Shown piece after piece: positions 6,042 through 8,686 of a stretch of DNA of 8,686 bases. Below the pieces are notes generated by a model that was not told the origin of the DNA, made no database searches, and saw nothing but the letters and a program-made list of their open reading frames with translations. The DNA is from Chloroflexota bacterium (GTDB lineage: Bacteria; Chloroflexota; Anaerolineae; Anaerolineales; Anaerolineaceae), in NCBI GenBank assembly GCA_023434145.1, contig JAEYTI010000038.1:1-8686 (forward strand), in the 5' to 3' direction. Positions within the stretch are counted from its first letter, which is position 1. Every line of letters starts with the position of its first letter. A program made the translations under genes and the position numbers.

Positions 6042-7076
6042 TTATCGATCATTCTTGCCCCCATTCCGCTTCATATCGCCAGACGAGCGTTCGATTTGCG
6101 CCATCATCGCTTCAATTTGAAGCACCATCTCAGTAGGCGATTCATTGAGCACGACAGCCCCCAGCTTCTCCGGCGGGCGCATTTGCGTGAATGCTTGCCC
6201 ACCCAGCACGACTTTCGGGTGCGGCGGCGGGAACTGCCTCAAAATATCAGCGAGGTCTGCCAGTTGATCTGCTGTTTCGATCCGGTTGGCTGAAAACATG
6301 AGCAGGTGCGGGCGTAAGGGGCGCAACGCTTCCGCGAGACGGTCGAGTGGAAGATCCGGGCCCAGGTACTTGATATTCCAGCCACGCCAGCGCAGCATCA
6401 CCACCAGCATGAGCAGGCCAATCTGGTGTTGCTCGCCGGGCGCGCATGCGGCGACGATGGAGCCGTACCGCGAAGGCGGAGCGGCTCCGGCTAGCATGCT
6501 CATCAGGTGCTGCATGCAGAACTGGGTGGCGTAATGCTCCACGGCAATCGGCAGCTCACCGCGATGCCAGGCGTCGCCAAGCGTTACTAGCGTAGGAACG
6601 ACCACCTCCATCAGCACCTGATCAACCGAGTACAGGGCAAAGGCGCGGCGCATGACTTCCAGCGCGCGGGGCTCATCGAAGTTGACCAGCGCATCCAGCA
6701 GCAGCTCGTGGAGCATGCCCAGAGAAAGCGCAGCGGAGGGAGATGGGGTAGGCGACGGGCGCATGGGATAACCTGCATCTATGGCCGGGTCGTACCCACT
6801 GGAACGAAGCTCGCTCAGGTACTCAACCGCCCGGCCGATGGACAGGCCAGATTCGATCTGTGCTTTTAGCCAGCGTAGCGTGCGGACGTCGTGCTCAGAA
6901 TACAACCGGTAGCCTTGTTCGCCACGACCTGGGCGCGGTAGACCATACCGGCGCTCCCAGGCTCGAAGCGTCACCGGCAGCAGCCCAACTAACCGGGATA
7001 CCGCCTTGATGTTGTATACAGGCAGATGGTGGTTGCGTTCAAAATTCTCGTCCATAGCGTCCCTATCATACATCAC
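6042..7076 (-). CDS. CarH-like MerR/B12-binding photoreceptor regulator (copy 1)
   Basis: This 344-aa regulator has a MerR-type winged helix (about residues 20-90, with VTLRAWERRYGLPRP and GYRLYSEHDVRTLRWL), a proline-rich linker near 105-114, a four-helix B12-binding bundle, and a C-terminal cobalamin-binding Rossmann domain. The bundle carries W170-x9-E180-H181, the CarH motif around the upper axial face, and the Rossmann domain carries E215-x-H217-x-x-G220, whose His is the usual lower cobalt ligand. In characterised CarH proteins, adenosylcobalamin-bound tetramers repress carotenoid genes in the dark and light breaks the Co-C bond. Carotenoid genes lie immediately downstream, fitting that role. 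The longest frame begins with GTG at 7076 followed by ATG; the ATG at 7055 has a better AGGG site and may be the true start. It has its own promoter, so it need not depend on the neighbouring copy. Confidence 0.9.
   Translation of the reverse strand: MMYDRDAMDENFERNHHLPVYNIKAVSRLVGLLPVTLRAWERRYGLPRPGRGEQGYRLYSEHDVRTLRWLKAQIESGLSIGRAVEYLSELRSSGYDPAIDAGYPMRPSPTPSPSAALSLGMLHELLLDALVNFDEPRALEVMRRAFALYSVDQVLMEVVVPTLVTLGDAWHRGELPIAVEHYATQFCMQHLMSMLAGAAPPSRYGSIVAACAPGEQHQIGLLMLVVMLRWRGWNIKYLGPDLPLDRLAEALRPLRPHLLMFSANRIETADQLADLADILRQFPPPHPKVVLGGQAFTQMRPPEKLGAVVLNESPTEMVLQIEAMMAQIERSSGDMKRNGGKNDR
7053..7063 (-). promoter_or_regulatory. Ribosome binding site favouring an internal start of regulator copy 1
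   Basis: Reading the minus strand, AGGG is followed by ACGCT and then ATG at 7055-7053. The upstream GTG (7076) and ATG (7073) starts lack a comparable site. Using 7055 gives a 337-aa protein that begins MDENFERN and loses no conserved residue. Confidence 0.45.
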
Positions 7077-7096
7077 CGGGGTAACCTATACCACGC

Positions 7097-7126
7097 ATTG
7101 TATAAAGTTTGTGCAAGTTTGGTCAA
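7097..7126 (-). promoter_or_regulatory. Promoter of regulator copy 1
   Basis: On the minus strand TTGACC (7121-7126, 5 of 6 to consensus) precedes TACAAT (7097-7102, 5 of 6) with an 18-bp spacer; TATACA 2 bp upstream gives a 16-bp alternative. The -10 region is embedded in ACTTTATACA (7099-7108), a 10-mer repeated exactly in the promoter of the other regulator. Transcription would begin near 7090, shortly before the gene. Confidence 0.6.
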
Positions 7127-7139
7127 GAAAACGCCAGGT

Positions 7140-7249
7140 GGCTGTCCGAAAAGCTGATCGAACTTGGTTGGTTTTGTTGTGGGTGGACAACGTAGTCGTC
7201 CACCCACAACAAAACCAACCAAGAATCAATATAGAACCTTTGGACAGCC
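7140..7249. repeat. Outer inverted repeat enclosing the long hairpin
   Basis: GGCTGTCC (7140-7147) and GGACAGCC (7242-7249) are exact 8-bp inverted repeats. A nearby AAAG/CTTT pair (about 7149-7153 and 7238-7241) extends the symmetry with a small bulge. Together they enclose the 26-bp hairpin, so the whole 110-bp block can fold into one long stem. No target-site duplication is seen at its ends. Confidence 0.5.
7163..7223. repeat. Perfect 26-bp hairpin with GTAGTC-containing loop (repeat A)
   Basis: Arms 7163-7188 and 7198-7223 are exact reverse complements around the 9-nt loop AACGTAGTC. The left arm is almost purely G and T, and the right arm almost purely A and C. It lies between the two regulator genes. 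Its loop is shared with the hairpin at 7276-7311 and with a stretch at 8597-8613, while the stems differ in sequence. No U-tract directly follows on either strand. Confidence 0.8.
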
Positions 7250-7266
7250 TTTCCTAGTGGGGAAAG
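7249..7266. repeat. Small CTTTCC/GGAAAG hairpin
   Basis: CTTTCC (7249-7254) and GGAAAG (7261-7266) form a 6-bp stem with loop TAGTGG, located between the two long hairpins. It may simply be part of the structured 3' region of the upstream regulator transcript. Confidence 0.35.
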
Positions 7267-7275
7267 TATTTTGTG

Positions 7276-7311
7276 TTTGTTGTTTGTGCATGTAGTCGCA
7301 CAAACAACAAA
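7276..7311. repeat. Perfect 14-bp hairpin with GTAGTC-containing loop (repeat B)
   Basis: TTTGTTGTTTGTGC (7276-7289) and its exact complement (7298-7311) enclose the loop ATGTAGTC. It is 20 bp beyond the stop of the 7332-8300 regulator. Again one arm is G/T-rich and the other A/C-rich. The bases directly after the stem on the minus strand (CACAAAATAC) are not a U-tract, so a standard intrinsic terminator is not supported, though a role at the transcript 3' end is possible. Confidence 0.75.
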
Positions 7312-7331
7312 AATCAATTTTCGGATCGGCT

Positions 7332-8300
7332 CTAAGCTCTTACCAGCTTTGGTCGAGCTTTCAGTTCGGCCTTGATGCTGCTCAGTGCTTGACGCAGCGT
7401 TTCACCCAGGTAGATGCCTGGGATTTCTTCACGCAGCCGGGGATTGTAATCAAAAGCGCGCCCGCCATAGCCGAAGACGGGAGTGGGGCGTATCTTCTTG
7501 AGCATTTCCTGGAATCGGCGCATCTCACGCGCAGAGGAATCGCTGCTAGCGGCGAGCACAATCATGGATGGGTTCTCATAGCTGGCATAATCGGCCAGGT
7601 CTTCGATAGGAATATCCGGCCCGAGGTATTCCACCCGGAATCCTTCGCTGCGCAGCAGAACGGCAATCATCAGCGCACCCAGCTCGTGCTGTTCCATCGG
7701 CGCGCAGCCCACCAGGATCAGCGGGGCGCTTCGGCGAGAGGGGTAGGCCTGCAACAGCGAGAGCAGCTTACCACGTAGGTAGGCGCTGGCAAAGTGCTCG
7801 GTCGTTACGCGAATCTCACCGCGATACCACGCCTCGCCTATCCCGCGTAAGGTGGGTACAAGTACCTCTTCACAGACGGTCATTAGATCAAAGATACTGT
7901 GCGCTTCGCGCAGCAGGTCGCTGGTGCGATTCTCCTCATGTTTGATTAGTGCTTTGTAAAGCTGCTTTGCATAATGCGCGGGCGGCAGCTCTGGTACGCC
8001 GTGGGCCTGGGCGGGGGCAGTGGGCAGGGCTTCAGGCCAGACGTTGTTCGACGTCATGCTGCGCAGCTCGTTCACCGCATTGCTGATCGATACGCCTTCA
8101 TCAACGCGGTTCTTCAGCCAGCGCAGAATGGCAATATCGCGCTCAGAGTAGAGGCGATAACGGTTGTCTGCCCGGTGGGGGTTGAGCACCTCGTGGCGTC
8201 GCTCCCACGCGCGCAGCGTCACCGGTCGGATACCGGTCTGAGAAGCAACCGCTTTAATCGTAAAGCGGGGGTCATCGGACAGATCAACAATCGTTGGCAT
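7332..8300 (-). CDS. CarH-like MerR/B12-binding photoreceptor regulator (copy 2)
   Basis: This 322-aa paralogue has the same architecture: MerR winged helix (about residues 12-80, with RPVTLRAWERRHEVLNP and YRLYSERDIAILRWL), helical bundle, and B12-binding Rossmann domain. W158-x9-E168-H169 and E203-x-H205-x-x-G208 are both intact, so it looks competent to bind adenosylcobalamin and sense light. EYLGPDIP (224-231) and YGGRAF (278-283) are typical later Rossmann segments. The ATG at 8300 has an AAAGGA site 6 nt upstream (8307-8312). It is transcribed first of the pair, with a well-formed promoter region carrying repeated TATAC elements. Tandem CarH-type genes beside crt genes recall carA-carH of Myxococcus xanthus, where the two have different cobalamin dependence; here both retain the key residues. 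Division of labour between them is unknown. Confidence 0.9.
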   Translation of the reverse strand: MPTIVDLSDDPRFTIKAVASQTGIRPVTLRAWERRHEVLNPHRADNRYRLYSERDIAILRWLKNRVDEGVSISNAVNELRSMTSNNVWPEALPTAPAQAHGVPELPPAHYAKQLYKALIKHEENRTSDLLREAHSIFDLMTVCEEVLVPTLRGIGEAWYRGEIRVTTEHFASAYLRGKLLSLLQAYPSRRSAPLILVGCAPMEQHELGALMIAVLLRSEGFRVEYLGPDIPIEDLADYASYENPSMIVLAASSDSSAREMRRFQEMLKKIRPTPVFGYGGRAFDYNPRLREEIPGIYLGETLRQALSSIKAELKARPKLVRA

Positions 8301-8342
8301 TCGTTATCCTTTCGTTCAAAGCTGGTCGACTTGTGCCAGCTA

Positions 8343-8378
8343 TGTATAAAGTATAACGAGTATTTGTATAATGTACAA
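8343..8378 (-). promoter_or_regulatory. Promoter and candidate CarH operator of regulator copy 2
   Basis: On the minus strand TTGTAC (8373-8378) is spaced 17 bp from TATACT (8350-8355, 5 of 6 to the -10 consensus). A shifted pair, TTATAC to TATACA, is also 17 bp apart and matches the -10 of the other regulator. TATAC/TGTAC elements recur: GTATAA occurs at 8344, 8351 and 8366 on the plus strand, and matching elements sit 22 bp apart, twice the 11-bp repeat period reported for CarH operators. TTGTA-N5-TACAA (8364-8378) is palindromic. Overlap with the promoter suits autoregulation, which is inferred. Confidence 0.5.
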
Positions 8379-8418
8379 GGACTGGTAAAGGTTTCTAATG
8401 GAACTCTAACGGTTGCAT

Positions 8419-8469
8419 AGGCCGAACGAAAACGAGGCCGAGAATATCGGCCTCGTTTTCGTTCGGCCT
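8419..8469. repeat. Perfect 23-bp hairpin upstream of regulator copy 2
   Basis: Arms 8419-8441 and 8447-8469 are exact reverse complements with the 5-nt loop GAATA; the arm includes GGCCGAACGAAAACGAGG. No U-tract follows on either strand. It lies about 40 bp upstream of the regulator's -35 element, so it could be the 3' end of an upstream minus-strand transcript or a boundary element. Confidence 0.7.
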
Positions 8470-8494
8470 GCGGGCACCTGAAAAAAGGAAGGGT

Positions 8495-8529
8495 GGGGTT
8501 TTTGTTGCGCGAAATGCGACAATAACCCC
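8495..8529. repeat. Imperfect 14-bp hairpin with G/T and A/C arms
   Basis: GGGGTTTTTGTTGC (8495-8508) pairs with GCGACAATAACCCC (8516-8529) with one mismatch and one G-U pair, around the loop GCGAAAT. Its G/T-rich left arm resembles the arms of the hairpins between the regulators, although the loop differs. Confidence 0.5.
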
Positions 8530-8544
8530 GAAATTCTTTCTAGC

Positions 8545-8561
8545 GGCGGGCGCAGCCCGCC
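8545..8561 (+). terminator. Weak GC hairpin followed by TTT
   Basis: GGCGGGC (8545-8551) and GCCCGCC (8555-8561) form a 7-bp stem with loop GCA, followed on the plus strand by only three T. No plus-strand gene precedes it, so terminator function is doubtful; the shape alone suggests it. Confidence 0.25.
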
Positions 8562-8596
8562 TTTCACGGTCAACCACGGTTATGTGCAGCGATACC

Positions 8597-8621
8597 GCGC
8601 AACGTAGTCGCGCACCACAAA
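8597..8621. repeat. Probable degenerate copy of the GTAGTC-loop repeat (repeat C)
   Basis: GCGC (8597-8600) and GCGC (8610-8613) flank AACGTAGTC, identical to the loop of the 26-bp hairpin at 7163-7223. The right flank, CACCACAAACACAAAAAC, resembles the A/C-rich right arms of the other two copies, but the left flank no longer pairs beyond 4 bp. I read it as a decayed or partial member of the same repeat family. Confidence 0.45.
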
Positions 8622-8686
8622 CACAAAAACTATTGGCTCATATGTAATTTCAAGGAGTTTTGGTGGCACAGGGGGTGGGATCACCC

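Larger units (their letters stand above)
8381..8686. other. Gene-free right end with several inverted repeats
   Basis: I find no supportable gene in the last 306 bp. Open frames here run through hairpins and have no ribosome binding sites or recognisable products. The content is a perfect 23-bp hairpin (8419-8469), an imperfect 14-bp hairpin (8495-8529), a 7-bp GC hairpin (8545-8561), and a stretch resembling a decayed copy of the GTAGTC-loop repeat (8597-8621). A gene may begin or end beyond the edge. Confidence 0.5.

Noticed and set aside
7140..7249. Complete insertion sequence
   Set aside because: No transposase is encoded and no target-site duplication is visible; at most it is a miniature element.
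7140..7311. CRISPR array or integron attC site
   Set aside because: Repeats are not regularly spaced and stems differ in sequence, no spacers exist, and the shared bases are in the loop whereas attC conserves its outer core sites. No cas or integrase gene is present.
7123..7317. Short open frames on both strands across the inter-regulator hairpins
   Set aside because: Their peptides are near mirror copies produced by the inverted repeats, so they are artefacts of the palindromes.
8395..8577. 60-codon minus-strand open frame near the right edge
   Set aside because: It runs through the 23-bp and 14-bp hairpins, has no ribosome binding site and encodes low-complexity basic sequence.

Overview
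All convincing genes in this window lie on the minus strand, so the biological reading order runs from the right edge to the left edge. The sequence is moderately GC-rich, uses Shine-Dalgarno sites and TTG starts, and joins carotenoid desaturases to two MerR/B12-binding regulators. That combination fits a pigmented bacterium. My best guess is a Chloroflexota-like lineage, but this is inferred from gene content only; no marker gene is present.

Layout, read right to left. (1) 8301-8686: gene-free, with a perfect 23-bp hairpin, two further hairpins, a stretch resembling a decayed repeat, and the promoter of the first regulator. (2) 7332-8300 and 6042-7076: two CarH-like regulators, each with a MerR helix-turn-helix, a helical bundle with the W-x9-EH motif, and a B12-binding domain with E-x-H-x-x-G. 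They are separated by a 255-bp spacer holding unusually long, perfect G/T-versus-A/C hairpins. (3) 5735-6041: spacer that probably carries the crt promoter. (4) 5734 to 1943: a probable carotenoid operon made of a 56-aa small protein, an SRPBCC-fold protein, a CrtD-like FAD oxidoreductase overlapping it by ATGA, and, after 110 nt, a CrtI-type phytoene desaturase. (5) 1708-1942: spacer with a 17-bp hairpin and a TTAACA-repeat palindrome. (6) 1707 to 89: a phosphate operon of a PhoU-like DUF47 protein and a PiT-family phosphate permease.

The simplest reading is a light- and cobalamin-responsive carotenoid locus. The CarH-type proteins would repress in the dark with bound adenosylcobalamin and release DNA in light. 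The desaturases would convert phytoene to coloured carotenoids, with the SRPBCC protein and the small protein as undefined accessories. No phytoene synthase, cyclase or hydroxylase is in the window, so the pathway is incomplete here. The phosphate operon is probably an unrelated neighbour with its own control region.

The least explained elements are the repeated hairpins that share a GTAGTC loop, the 56-aa small gene, and the TTAACA array ahead of the phosphate genes.
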